Origin: Apostichopus japonicus
Lineage: Eukaryota > Echinodermata > Holothuroidea > Aspidochirotida > Stichopodidae
Assembly (NCBI RefSeq): GCF_037975245.1
Contig: NC_092573.1
Coordinates: 616,001-680,000 of the forward strand
Direction of reading: 5' to 3'
Length of the DNA stretch: 64,000 nucleotides
Positions 35,201 through 44,100 of the stretch are shown here, piece by piece. Made by a program: the position numbers and the translations under genes. Within the stretch, counting starts at the first letter, position 1, and each line of letters starts with the position of its first letter. A model generated the notes under the pieces. It saw only the letters and a list, made by a program, of their open reading frames with translations, was not told the origin of the DNA and ran no database searches.

Positions 35201-36902
35201 CCACGGGCCCATGTCCAGGAGAGAAGGGGAGGCACTCCTGGAGGAAGACGGTGACTTCTTGGTCCGGGAGAGCACTTCATCAAAGGGCCAGTATGTCCTC
35301 AGTGGGATGCAGAACGGGCAACCCAAACATCTCTTATTAGTAGATCCCAGAGGAAAGGTAACTCTTTAAAGAAAACAATGGGCAGTCACTATGGTGATGT
35401 CAAGAAACAATGGGCAGTCGCTATGGTGATGTCTCGTGTCATGTAAAACATGCTGCAGAGTTTGAAGAGGATCTCTCATTTGTTTTCATTGTAAAACTTC
35501 AAAAGAACCATTGCGAATGTCATGAAATAAATGTCTTGACGGGTGTCCAAAAACCAAAAAATTAAAAAATAGGTCTGCAATATTTTCAATGTGGGTTTAC
35601 CTTAATGTTCAGACTGTTGCTATGGTACATGAGTCCTAGTTCCAGTTAACCCTGATGAAATGCAATATCAGTTATGAAGATGACATTTCAACATCCCATC
35701 AGTTTTGTCTCTCTGCTTTTCTCTGACTTTGCCTTTATGGAGACGGTACAGAACACTAAAATTTTCGGGGAAAAATTAGACACCAGTCCGTATGTTTGAA
35801 GGAAGTCTTCAAGAGTTTTCATTTCCCACTTCAACATATTTTGAGCTTCATTCTTGCTCACTGTCTAAGTATTTGTGGCATACAGTCAAACAGATTGTTT
35901 TATCTGTGTTTACTTTAACATGTTATGGAATATTTGTGAATGAACCAATAAATGAGATGTAGAAAAAAATATGTAATTTAAGACACGAACCACATCCAAC
36001 TGTCACCTCTGTCATTTGTGATTGGAGATCACAGACACATATTTTCCTCAACAGATGTAGGTGCACTAGGAAACGATAGCCCAGTTGTGGGTATCTCCAG
36101 ACTAAATACCTCAGTGGCGTAGGAAGGTACTTTTGAGTGGGGGGGCTGAAGACTGATGGACGGCCTGGGGGAGGGGTCTAATGGGAGGGGATGTCCCCCT
36201 CCCTTTTGGAATTTTTTGCATTTCCAGGTGGCCTCAGATGCAATTTGGTGCAATATAGCACACTTCAACCCACCCACTCCATTTTGTATATAATTTTGCA
36301 TTTTCACCTGGCCTCAGATGCAATTTGGTGCTCCAAATGAGATTTTTTTCTCATTTGAAAATGAAAAAGGGGTTTTCTGACTTGCGAAGAGGGGGGGGCG
36401 GAATGATACTTCCGCCCCTCCATACTTTTCACTGGGGGGGCTTGCGCCCCCAGCCCCCCCGGTTCCTACGCCCTTGAAATACCTCCTCTGCTCTATGACT
36501 AGTAATGATACCTCATCAGTCAAGTCTTTTGCAATACCCAACTGGGCGAAGCTAGGTGTAACTAGAGGTCTGTGCTCTGTATAGAACAGTCCTTTTAATA
36601 GCCGGGGGGAGGGGGGGGTGGACAGCAAAATTGGAATGAGGGTCAAATTGATATACACAAATCATTAATTGGAAATAATCGGAGACAGATCTAAAGATTG
36701 TTTCAGCTTTACCTCAACAGTTCTTCTACTTCTTCTCGGTCTGTCTATACAGGTTAGAACAAAAGACAAAGAGTTTGAGAGTGTCAGCCATCTTATTCAG
36801 TACCACAGGAGTCAAGACCTACCAATCATATCTGCCGGCAGCGCCGTGTTTCTCAAACATCCGGTCCTGAATGCACGGGCAGCCGGTAACTTTGCCCATT
36901 AG
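7722..36902 (+). CDS. SHC: SHC-transforming adaptor protein (PTB-CH1-SH2), N terminus outside the model
   Basis: This is a multi-exon gene whose spliced product aligns in order with vertebrate SHC adaptors: PTB strands, the YYND site, a proline- and tyrosine-rich CH1 linker, then SH2. SHC proteins bind activated receptor tyrosine kinases through PTB and SH2. They are then phosphorylated in CH1 and recruit Grb2-SOS, acting at the inner face of the plasma membrane. Exons: 7722-7792, 20927-20984, 23733-23852, 26240-26345, 27355-27481, 28613-28769, 29238-29421, optional 31303-31620, 34106-34327, 35140-35357, 36753-36902. All borders are AG/GT and all phases match. The joined part gives 470 codons, or 576 with the optional exon. 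The first coding exon(s), about 50-60 residues upstream of YVGCLEV in known SHC, are missing. I cannot assign an SHC1-4 paralogue, and invertebrates usually have one SHC. Confidence 0.96.
18831..19096. repeat. Degenerate minisatellite, about 22-bp unit
   Basis: Units of the form CCTGATATCATCATAGAAAATA repeat. Three are near-perfect at about 18870-18940 and the others diverge towards 19096. Confidence 0.8.
20185..20250. repeat. (AT)n microsatellite
   Basis: Nearly uninterrupted AT dinucleotides with a few C and G substitutions. It is self-complementary. Confidence 0.8.
20927..20984 (+). CDS. SHC: SHC exon: PTB helix
   Basis: 58 nt, acceptor TTTTATAACAG and donor GTAAGT. With the split Lys codon it encodes [20 protein letters not shown], matching REAISLVCEAVPGAKGATRRRK of vertebrate SHC. 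It ends in phase 0 before 23733. Confidence 0.94.
20985..23732. other. SHC intron of 2.7 kb
   Basis: Contains a very degenerate array of AAAGTCAA / CTAANGTGTGATATT words (about 21780-22350) and a decayed hammerhead-like block (21490-21550, minus strand). The 130-codon minus-strand frame at 22457-22849 has no recognisable domain. Confidence 0.6.
23733..23852 (+). CDS. SHC: SHC exon: PTB central strands
   Basis: 120 nt, exactly 40 codons, phase 0 to 0, acceptor CCTTCAG and donor GTGAGG. It encodes [20 protein letters not shown] followed by [20 protein letters not shown]. The second half corresponds to ITLTVSTSSLNLMAADCKQ of vertebrate SHC PTB. Confidence 0.95.
23853..26239. other. SHC intron of 2.4 kb
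   Basis: After the 14-bp array it holds simple C-rich and T/C-rich tracts (24763-24780, 24990-25040) and one CTTACCTGCCTCC motif (25518). No exon was seen. Confidence 0.7.
23862..24078. repeat. 14-bp tandem repeat directly after an SHC exon
   Basis: About fifteen copies of AGTAAATACTGCAC with small substitutions begin about ten bases downstream of the splice donor at 23853. Several plus-strand units contain TACTGTACAGTA-like palindromes. Confidence 0.9.
26240..26345 (+). CDS. SHC: SHC exon: PTB FASGGD strand
   Basis: 106 nt, acceptor ACATAACGCAG and donor GTAAAT. It encodes [20 protein letters not shown] followed by [15 protein letters not shown]. Near-identity to vertebrate [20 protein letters not shown] makes this the most diagnostic SHC segment. 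The Arg of VNGR aligns with the phosphotyrosine-contacting Arg175 of human p52SHC (established knowledge). It ends in phase 1. Confidence 0.97.
26346..27354. other. SHC intron of 1.0 kb
   Basis: AT-rich with one copy of the CTAACCTGTCTCCC motif (26961). Nothing else was recognised. Confidence 0.7.
27355..27481 (+). CDS. SHC: SHC exon: PTB C-terminal helix
   Basis: 127 nt, acceptor CCTTTTTCAG and donor GTAAGG. It encodes [20 protein letters not shown] and [20 protein letters not shown]. The C-terminal PTB helix and the Phe equivalent to human Phe198 (GQAFEIRF) are retained. It ends in phase 2 (AA), completed by G at 28613. Confidence 0.96.
27482..28612. other. SHC intron of 1.1 kb
   Basis: AT-rich with a poly-C run near 28427-28438. 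No exon was seen. Confidence 0.7.
28613..28769 (+). CDS. SHC: SHC exon: CH1 start with the YYND phosphosite
   Basis: 157 nt, acceptor TTCATATCCAG and donor GTAAGA. It encodes [20 protein letters not shown] then [20 protein letters not shown]. The twin tyrosines at 28668-28673 followed by Asn match human Tyr239/Tyr240 (YYNDF), a Grb2-binding YxN site. It ends in phase 0. If the next intron is retained the frame stays open to a stop at 29133-29135. Confidence 0.96.
28770..29237. other. SHC intron of 468 bp with a C-rich minisatellite
   Basis: The shortest intron of the gene. Positions 28953-29113 are almost pure C, T and A on the plus strand (see the minisatellite entry). The exon frame is open through it until 29135. 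Confidence 0.8.
28953..29113. repeat. C-rich minisatellite (CCCTCCCA/CCCCACCC)n
   Basis: Repeats of CCCACCCCACCCCTCCCAAC and the variant CCTCCCCCACCCC, with no G on the plus strand. The minus strand has dense G3-G5 runs suited to G-quadruplexes, and the plus strand could form an i-motif. Confidence 0.9.
29238..29421 (+). CDS. SHC: SHC exon: CH1 proline/serine-rich with a YDNR site
   Basis: 184 nt, acceptor CTTTCACACAG and donor GTGAGA. It encodes [36 protein letters not shown] and a Ser/Pro/Gly-rich tail. TYDNR gives a YxN motif at 29310. It ends in phase 1, compatible with both 31303 and 34106. Confidence 0.92.
29422..31302. other. SHC intron of 1.9 kb before the optional exon
   Basis: Contains a 147-codon plus-strand ORF (29602-30045) in a different frame from the flanking exons, with no recognisable domain. 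The rest is AT-rich. Confidence 0.6.
29602..30045 (+). other. Unassigned ORF inside an SHC intron
   Basis: An uninterrupted ATG-started frame of 147 codons. I recognise no domain, and the composition is ordinary (for example [11 protein letters not shown] at the end). It is not in frame with either neighbouring SHC exon. It may be chance or a remnant of an unknown mobile element. Confidence 0.2.
31303..31620 (+). CDS. SHC: Probable optional SHC exon in CH1 with a YDNF site
   Basis: 318 nt with no stop. Preceded by TTTTACTGCCTAAG (an AAG acceptor), it starts with AT, which completes the phase-1 G of 29421 to Asp. It encodes [20 protein letters not shown], a basic Thr/Pro segment, then [20 protein letters not shown] and [11 protein letters not shown]. 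It ends in phase 1, exactly matching 34106, but its donor GTGCCA is poor. Composition is CH1-like, and GYDNF adds another YxN motif. It may be a weakly spliced cassette exon or, if the donor is not used, a terminal exon. Confidence 0.7.
31621..31676 (+). CDS. SHC: Read-through extension of the optional SHC exon with a stop
   Basis: If the weak donor at 31621 is skipped, the frame continues for [18 protein letters not shown] and stops at TAA (31674-31676). This would give an SHC product with PTB and partial CH1 but no SH2. An AATAAA at 31872-31877 could serve as its polyadenylation signal. Confidence 0.35.
31677..34105. other. SHC intron sequence before the second CH1 exon
   Basis: AT-rich. 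Contains AATAAA at 31872, a poly-G run near 33331-33344 and a 29-bp tandem repeat (33492-33578). No further exon was seen. Confidence 0.6.
33492..33578. repeat. 29-bp tandem repeat, three copies
   Basis: GTGAGCCCACTAAGGGCTAT plus a CTGGCTTAC tail repeats at 33492, 33521 and 33550 with a few substitutions. Confidence 0.9.
34106..34327 (+). CDS. SHC: SHC exon: CH1 with a GYDNP site and FDM motif
   Basis: 222 nt, acceptor CCTCCTGCAG and donor GTAAGA. It encodes [40 protein letters not shown] and later [14 protein letters not shown] (Tyr at 34150) is a YxN site in the place of human Tyr317. DMFDMEPF, spanning the next junction, matches the conserved DLFDMKPF just before SH2. It ends in phase 1. 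Confidence 0.95.
34328..35139. other. SHC intron of 0.8 kb
   Basis: AT-rich with a C-rich tract (34845-34870). Nothing else was recognised. Confidence 0.7.
35140..35357 (+). CDS. SHC: SHC exon: SH2 N-terminal half (FLVRES)
   Basis: 218 nt, acceptor CCTCTCCTGTAG and donor GTAACT. It encodes [46 protein letters not shown] and [20 protein letters not shown]. The FLVRES phosphotyrosine-binding arginine is intact. It ends in phase 0. Confidence 0.97.
35358..36752. other. SHC intron of 1.4 kb carrying a hAT-type MITE
   Basis: A 26-bp word (ACAATGGGCAGTC-CTATGGTGATGTC) is directly repeated at 35370-35420. The intron also holds the MITE at 36112-36476 and a G-rich tract at 36603-36619. Confidence 0.75.
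36112..36476. mobile_element. hAT-type MITE with an 8-bp target-site duplication
   Basis: The element starts CAGTGGCGTAGGAA and ends TTCCTACGCCCTTG, whose reverse complement is CAAGGGCGTAGGAA. These inverted ends are hAT-like. It is flanked by exact 8-bp copies of AAATACCT (36104-36111 and 36477-36484). The 365-bp interior has no ORF and is rich in G and C runs plus a duplicated CTGGCCTCAGATGCAATTTG-like word (near 36230 and 36309). Confidence 0.85.
36753..36902 (+). CDS. SHC: SHC last exon: SH2 C-terminal half and stop
   Basis: 150 nt, acceptor GTCTATACAG. It encodes [40 protein letters not shown] and ARAAGNFAH, with TAG at 36900. It matches vertebrate [34 protein letters not shown], with a tail slightly longer than usual. 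Confidence 0.97.
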   Translation, partial: VRTKDKEFESVSHLIQYHRSQDLPIISAGSAVFLKHPVLNARAAGNFAH

Positions 36903-37503
36903 AGGACGACGAAGAGACGCCAAACAGATGGAGTGAAAAAAGGGGGGATAATGTTGTATTTACTCTCAAAATAACTTTTTGCTCGCTGCTCAACGTGAAT
37001 GCAACAAGTTACCAGATTCATAGAATGAGTACAACAGCATCGGAACGAGTACCTATAGTAGAACTTCCCTTGGCATGAGTACCCAGAACGAGCATCACTC
37101 TCTCAGTAAGAGTATGTAATCTTGCCCTACGGTATACCAGATATCCTCGAGTCATAAAGGTATACGAGTCCAGTCGTACAAGCAGGAACATGGCGCAGAC
37201 TGCAGTCGACAAAATTCGAACGATGTGGAGTTTTGATCCAGATTTAGCATAAGGAATTTGTTGTCTTTTGAATCATGCAAAAGAGATGCTACAAATTTTT
37301 TTTTTTTTTTTCATTTTTCTTATATGGAAACAATACTTTCAGATTTAGAGATGTGTTGATCTTTAAATCATCGGGTTGTATATTTTGTGAAATTTTTTTG
37401 GTTATCTTGTGAAATATGTTATATCTTCCTATCAGTAAGAGCGCTTGGATTACTCTTATTTGGAAATTTTTTTGCAAGAAAAGTGACTTTTTGATATGAG
37501 CAT

Positions 37504-37714
37504 TTGATTTTGTGCGTAGAAAATCTTTGAAGTATAAAACGGAGAGAGGGCGTGCTGCAAAAAAAGTGAAGAATTATGAATATTTTTATCCTTTGTATAG
37601 TTCTGTTTTGATTTTGCGCGTAGAAAATCTTTGAAGTATAAAACGGAGAGAGGGCGTGCTGCAAAAAAAGTGAAGAATTATGAATATTTTTATCCTTTGT
37701 ATAGTTCTGTTTGG
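37504..37714. repeat. 104-bp tandem duplication, two near-identical copies
   Basis: TTTTGNGCGTAGAAAATC through CTTTGTATAGTTCTGTTT occurs twice with period 104 bp. I saw one difference (T versus C in GTGCG/GCGCG). It lies 0.6-0.8 kb after the SHC stop, probably in the 3' UTR. Confidence 0.95.
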
Positions 37715-38296
37715 TGTAGCTCCTCATCTCATGCTATGATGAATTCAATGGATTTAAAGATGTACAACTGCTGTAAGTTAGTTAAAGAAACATGAAAAAT
37801 GTTCTCCCTACTTTGCAGAAAATCCTCTTCTCTTCCATCATAATCTAATCTTGAGTATGAAATCTGACCTAAAAAGTTATAGTTGAATATTCTTTCGGGT
37901 TTTTATCATTATTTGCTTTTCAGAAAAGTTCTCATTTCATGCTATATATGGTAAACATTGTAATCCTCATTATATGCATATTTAATATTCATAATATTTA
38001 CAGTTCTATCCAAGCCAGTTGAGATCATTTTTGAAAAATTTGAAAATGCATCCATTCATTCATGTAAGATGTCTGGGGAAATCTGGACCCTATGTTTGAT
38101 ACTAATTTAAACTGGCGTTTCTGTGGATTGTAAAAAATGCCTCAAGCTACGGTGGACACCAGTTGATATGGTCCAGGTAGTAGAACGGAGAGAGTTAACT
38201 CTGACCTACTTTTTTTATTTTAGTGTTAAGGATGCAAGTACAGTCTATCCAGTGTATCTAATATGACTCTAAAGTTATATATATATATATATATTA

Positions 38297-38419
38297 GACA
38301 AAAGCAGAGAAATAAGATATGACTCATAATTGAGTGTTATTTTCTTAAACAATAAAATAAAACAATACTTTCTCCTTATTTGTCAATTATAAGTCATTTC
38401 TTATTTCTCTGCCTTTGTC
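38297..38419. repeat. Inverted-repeat (foldback/MITE-like) element
   Basis: Arms 38297-38330 and 38386-38419, each 34 bp, are reverse complements with three mismatches (GACAAAAGCAGAGAAATAAG at the outer end). The spacer is about 55 bp and AT-rich. An (AT)n tract abuts the left arm. Confidence 0.8.
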
Positions 38420-38517
38420 AAATAATATTTGCTTTTGGAGTACAAGTTTTTTTTAATAAAACATATATGTAATATAAATATACATATATGAGAATCATTT
38501 GAGACTAGTGTAACACT

Positions 38518-38566
38518 AGCTGTTGTCACTCAGAGTTTAACGCATTTAGCGATCATCAGACAACTA
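38518..38566 (-). ncRNA. Decayed hammerhead-like motif between (AT)n tracts
   Basis: The minus strand reads GTTGTC, TGATGA, CGCTAAATGCG, TTAAACTC, then GACAAC. GTTGTC/GACAAC and CGC/GCG could form stems around a CTGATGA core. The expected GAAA is replaced by TAAA, so catalysis is unlikely. It is offered as a fossil of a ribozyme-bearing retroelement. Confidence 0.25.
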
Positions 38567-40986
38567 TATATATATATATATATATATGCAGCAACAATAT
38601 TTAGCTGTATATGTTCAAAGGCAAAAATATGATGTATATCAAGATCACAGAGTGACAAAATCATGAAATAAATCAAATTAGTTGAAGAAGTAAAAGTATT
38701 TTAAGCTGGAGTGTAACTGCTAGAATGAAATGTAAGACAATAAGTAGCCTACAGAGATATAACATTACAATTTGCAGTATTTGTCTGCATTAAGATTAAG
38801 TTTAAGATAGCTTGCACAGTTCTAACACAGGTGAATTAAAAACCTTTTTATCATATAAATGCAACTCTCATTGTATAAAGCTTCTGTTAAATATACGTGT
38901 AAAACTATAAGAAAAAAAATATGAAAATTTGTAAATTATGAGTATTTATGAAAATGTTTTTTTCTGTTGACTGCCGTTACCAACCATTAATACTCCAAAT
39001 ATGCCGGAGAAAAGAAAACAAGGTATAATAATAAACTTATACGTAGACCCATAGAAATTAAAATAGAATTCTTTAAGGTAATCAATTGATGGCGAATATT
39101 GGTCTACGCCAAATTTCACGTTCCCAAATTCGGATCCTGTGTGTTTAAACATAGACTTGCCGAATTTGAAAGTCAAATGGGTATTAACCACTGATTTTTA
39201 CCGTTTTCAACTAATAGTGTAAAATATTTTTTTCTCTAAGAGAAGTGTTATATTGTCTACCACTGGGAATATCTCCTGTTAATTGTATACAGGTTTTAAT
39301 TCCTTATAATTATGATTACAGTAACCACTTGGAGAGTCATCAGTCTGGTTTTAAGTCACACAGCCTTGATGATAAACAGTTCAAATTGCTATAGTGAAAC
39401 ATCAACTTAGTTTTTCTGAGGTGTTTTTTTATTGTATAATTTCACCCTTTAACAGGGAATTATGCTGAAACATCAACACATGCCCAACATTATGGAATAT
39501 TCTCCTTGCTTCAGTGCTTATTGACAGACAAGTCTACAAAATTTTTCACAACAGATATTCTAAGGATATTGCCAAATTTTGCTTAAAAAAATCACGGCTG
39601 AAGTTTTCATAAGCATCAAGTGATTTTACTAATTATGAGGAGACAAGAGGAGGAATTCTTTATGATAGCGTTTGTGTGGCACAATGCAATAGTTTTTAAT
39701 TGTAACCTAACGATGCAGCAAAAAACAAAACAGGAAGAGAAGAGAGGTTTTGGTTAGGCTGAGGGATGTAAAAATTGACTTATTGAGTAGTGGTGTGTAG
39801 ACAGATGCTTCAAACAACCTCTTTGTCACATTTTTTTTTTTTTTTGAGCATTGTAAACACTAATTATTTTAATCGCTGGAAGTTGAACATTTCGATTTGT
39901 CTTATAACAGCTCGTTTTGAAATTGTGCCAAAAGTTATGGTGGTCAATAGATACCATTCTCCTTTTAAGAGAGGGACAAAACGAAGTGTTACACATTTAA
40001 CGATTCTGTCGTTGTTTTTTAAAAATTACCAAGCCAATAGTTTGCTTTATATACTTCCACATGTACTGCTACTAAAAGGCAACAAGATGTTAGTATGAAG
40101 TTGTGAAATTTTTCTTTGGAACATAGAACGTCTATATTTGTACTTGTTGTTTACCTTCATTTTGTTACCGACAAAAAGCTAAACGTGTTTGTCATACTTT
40201 TTTTCTTTTTTTGATTAATTTGTTGTTTTTTTTGTAGAGTTTTAACAGCTTAAGTGTACAGAAGGGTTTGTGTGTTAAAAGGGAAACAAAAGAGGAGACG
40301 GCAATAATTGTGGCCATTACATGCTTCCTCAAAATGATTCTTATGCAAGATTTTAGAGTCGGAATGACCACGAGAAAGTTGAAATGTTTATAACAAAAAC
40401 AAAAAATCAGTGGCTCAGAAATATATATTCTAATTAATTAATAGATAATTGTTTGTGTCTTTTTCATTTTTTATTTCTCTCCATTCAATCTTCCCTTTAT
40501 TAAACATAGTAGACTTAACACCAAAGGCATAGAGCTTTACTAATATGCTTATTACAGTAAGTTGCGTACACAAAAAACTTCTCGTAGAATTGCAGATAAC
40601 CCCCTGCTATCCCGTTTCCTTTCCCCTCTCCCCTTTCCTTTCTCCCCCATTCCTCTCTACCATTTCCCCAGGGGAGGGGGAGTTCCTCTTCTCACAGTTC
40701 AAAGATAACCTTTTGACTATAGCCTCATTCCGAGATTCATTCTCAAAAAGATTTAATGCTTCTTAAATTTTTCACATAGATGATCAACAAATAAATTCTT
40801 TCAGCTAAACTTGGATGGATTTTAGCTCCGATGGTTGAGACTTGATTAAGGTTCCTCAAAGCTGACAAGGCAAAGAGCCTTCCAAATCTATCCACTATTT
40901 CTGCATTCAAACAAGAAGCAGATAAGAGAACAAGCAAATTGAAACATGATCAAATTATGTGAACTAATTCATTTTTTCATGTCTTC

Positions 40987-41126
40987 CTAGAAGACAACAA
41001 TTTTTGTCTTCTTTTTCTTTATCTTCAACTTCACATTATTACTACTGGTGGAAGGTTCTTGGTTAAAAGCATCTGCACTCTCTGTGCTTCCAAAGTGAAG
41101 GGTACCGACCTTGACTTCTTCTAAGT
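40987..41126 (-). CDS. ZCCHC9: ZCCHC9 exon 5: C terminus and stop
   Basis: Minus-strand acceptor TCTCATGTTTGCAG. It encodes DLEEVKVGTLHFGSTESADA, FNQEPSTSSNN, then the basic tail VKLKIKKKKTKIVVF and TAG (40989-40987). Confidence 0.9.
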
Positions 41127-44100
41127 CTGCAAACATGAGAAAAAGAAGATGAGGTTTATGTCAAAACCTTACATAGTATCTTCAAACTTTACTGGGGAAC
41201 AAAATAAATAGATTTATAAATTTATAAATGGACAAACATTGCATGGAAGTTGATTCTTCAATTAATCACACTGCATTGCATTAGTGCTGTACTATGAACT
41301 GTTGAGCAATAATGTCTATTGTTCAATTCAATCTGTGGACCAAAGTGCCCCTTTATATGTTGCACACCATATCAGATTTCTACACAATACTGAACAGCAT
41401 AAAACCCTCAAATTAAATAAATTTGTACATTATGGTCATATGAAGTTCATATCACAAACCCCTTACTCTTTTACTATAAAAGCTATTATAAATCTTCTTG
41501 TCCATTTATCCTTAAAACCTGACACATCTGGAATGTTTTGCTTTACAGCTGTCAATGTTTCATGTTGTTAGAATTTCATCCAAATGCAACACGTTTGCAG
41601 AAATACTATTTTCAATTGTGGATCATTCTTTGAGATATGACGAAAATTAAAACAAACTGTTAGCAAACTGTTTATCCACAAAAGAGCCTGTGTAAGAGAA
41701 TGTGTAAAAGTAAGCAGGCCTTTTTCGATCCTAGCAGTATCTTTTTCAGAGGCTGAATGACAATTTACAGTAACAGAAGGGACAAATAAAAGCGCAGAAT
41801 ACAGACATGTTAATGTCAGGGTGCATCACAAAACATCTTAATTATGGCATCAATTTACCACTCTTTGTCTTCATAAAATATGAGTAATGATGAATCTAGC
41901 TACTGAGTAGTTGACACATTGTAAGTTTTTAAATCTTTATTAAGTTTTGGTTTTCATTTTAATGTTTTTTTTTTTCCTTCTGTGTTTCCATGTAAAAAAA
42001 GTAAAGGACTAAACATAGATACCTTACCCTGAATAGACAGCTTGGTCGGACAAAGTTTAGTTTTATGCTCCACCGAGCCGCAATCCTTGCAGCAACCGCC
42101 TCGAGGATAAATACTTCTGGGGTTGTCCGGGCAACCCTTGACTTGGTGTCCACGTTCGTGGCAGAGAGGACAGGATAAATCCTCTGAAATAGGGCAAACA
42201 ACATTAGACTTTTAACATTCGATTTCCATCTTGATAACACACTTAGATTCATTCATACATAGATACAAGGGGGCAAAAAATTTGCTTTTTGACTATTACT
42301 ATGGACTATTACCTATGGAAACATATTCTTTTAACATCAACCTCTGATAGACTCAAATCTGTGCAGCATGAGTTTGCACACTCACACTGTTTCTCTGTGG
42401 TAGCTTTTTGAGTCCTGCCAAAATGTCAATCAATTTTGATTAAGGTTTGGACACGCATGATAGGATTCAGGACTCAAACATTTAAACCAACAAGAGAATC
42501 CTAGATTAGATGCAGCAACTGCCTAGTTAATTTAAAACCAACATGAGAATCCTCCATTTGACACAACGACTGCCTTGTCACCTTGCCCAAGTTACCGCAG
42601 GTGCCCTCATGATTACATTGAGTACTAAATTCATTATTAAACTAAATCAGGCTCAAAGCCTTTCCAAAACTTCAACCATGATATGTGTGCCAGAATAGAT
42701 CTTTTTTTTTTCTTTTTTCTTTTTGAATTTACTTGCTGCTCTCAAACAAATTACAATGTAGATACATAAAAAATACATAATAAAATAGAAAAGTGTACAT
42801 TCAACAATTGTAGAGGACAATAACAAAAATAAACCTTTTAGACTTGAGGAAAATCATCAATAAATAAAGGTAGCCAATTTTGCCAATTAATGTAAAAGTG
42901 TGGTAATTTTTTGGTTACACCACTAACATATTTTTCAATTTTCCACTAATTTTTTAACTCTGAAAGTAATGAACTAAGAGTAGGGTTAATACCCTTAAGT
43001 CTGCATTTATAGACATGGAACTTAAAAAGGATAGTGATGAAATTCAGTGCTAAAATAGATCTAGACATCCCGCTTTAACATATCGATCTCAAGAATCTTT
43101 TCTGTCTTTTTTCAGTTTGGTATACTTTATCTCTCATTTTGGCCAAAAATGCCCTTGCATATACTTGTAAACTGCTTTTTAAAAGCTGAAAAATATTTTT
43201 TTTTGCGGGCCCCTCTAGACTGCAGGAATCACACATTTGTGCGTCCTCATGCAAACACTTGACATAAGATATGGGGAGACTGCTATGCTACACGATCAGT
43301 AGAGCCGAATGTACTGCAAGCTCCTAAGCTAGTCTCTGTGCTACATGAAGAGTCTTCAAGACCTACCGCTATCTTCATCATCATCATTATCGCTTGATTC
43401 TAACTGACAGTCTTCTTCATTGTGTCCTTCTTGCTTGCATCTCGTGCATGTTTCAGTAATCACGTCTCGTCCCTGACATTCGCTAGCAACATGATCGGTA
43501 GAGCCGCATCGACTGCAAGCTCCGAATTTGGTCTCCGTGACACGGCGTGGACATTCACTGGCTGGATGGCCCTGCTCACTGCAAAACTCACACCTCTGTC
43601 CAGACAAATATATATATATTCATAAAGTGTTCTCTGCATAATATGCACATTTCAAAAGTACAAATTTCTTAAAAAGTAAAAATATATTCAATATATCTTC
43701 AAATCTGCATAATCAGATTGAATGGTTTCATACAGTATCTTGAACTGTACTTTCTGCAAACTCAAAATGCATAAATAGACATACAGTAGAGGACAACACG
43801 TTCAAATAAAGCTACAAGAAAGAAAGAAAAAACAATTAACTTTAGAATAAAGTGACGTTTCTGATAAAACTGTATTTGGTGAAATGTTTTTTGATGACGT
43901 TCACTTTTAGCGACTAAGAACAACAGGAAGGAAGGGGAGCAACATCAGGTTCTATCCTGAGACGCTTACTTTTACTTTTTAATAGGTACCAAAATATACT
44001 GTACTGTACATTCTTTGAACTTGAATCTGATGTTCACCTCAGTTATGCCTTCAAGACCTTCAGAAAGAACGGTCAGAGTTCAGAGGTGTTTTCAACCGAA

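Larger units (their letters stand above)
36903..40986. other. SHC 3' UTR and tail-to-tail intergenic region
   Basis: AT-rich. Holds a 104-bp tandem duplication (37504-37714), an inverted-repeat element (38297-38419), (AT)n tracts at 38277-38295 and 38565-38587, and a hammerhead-like block (38518-38566, minus). Possible plus-strand AATAAA signals lie at 38351, 38455 and 38667. Minus-strand AATAAA equivalents for the opposing gene lie at 40470-40475 and 40497-40502. None is proven. Confidence 0.55.

Noticed and set aside
41959-42252. 97-codon minus-strand ORF in the ZCCHC9 region
   Set aside because: It is a shadow frame of exon 4. The real frame carries the CCHC knuckles and fits the splice phases.
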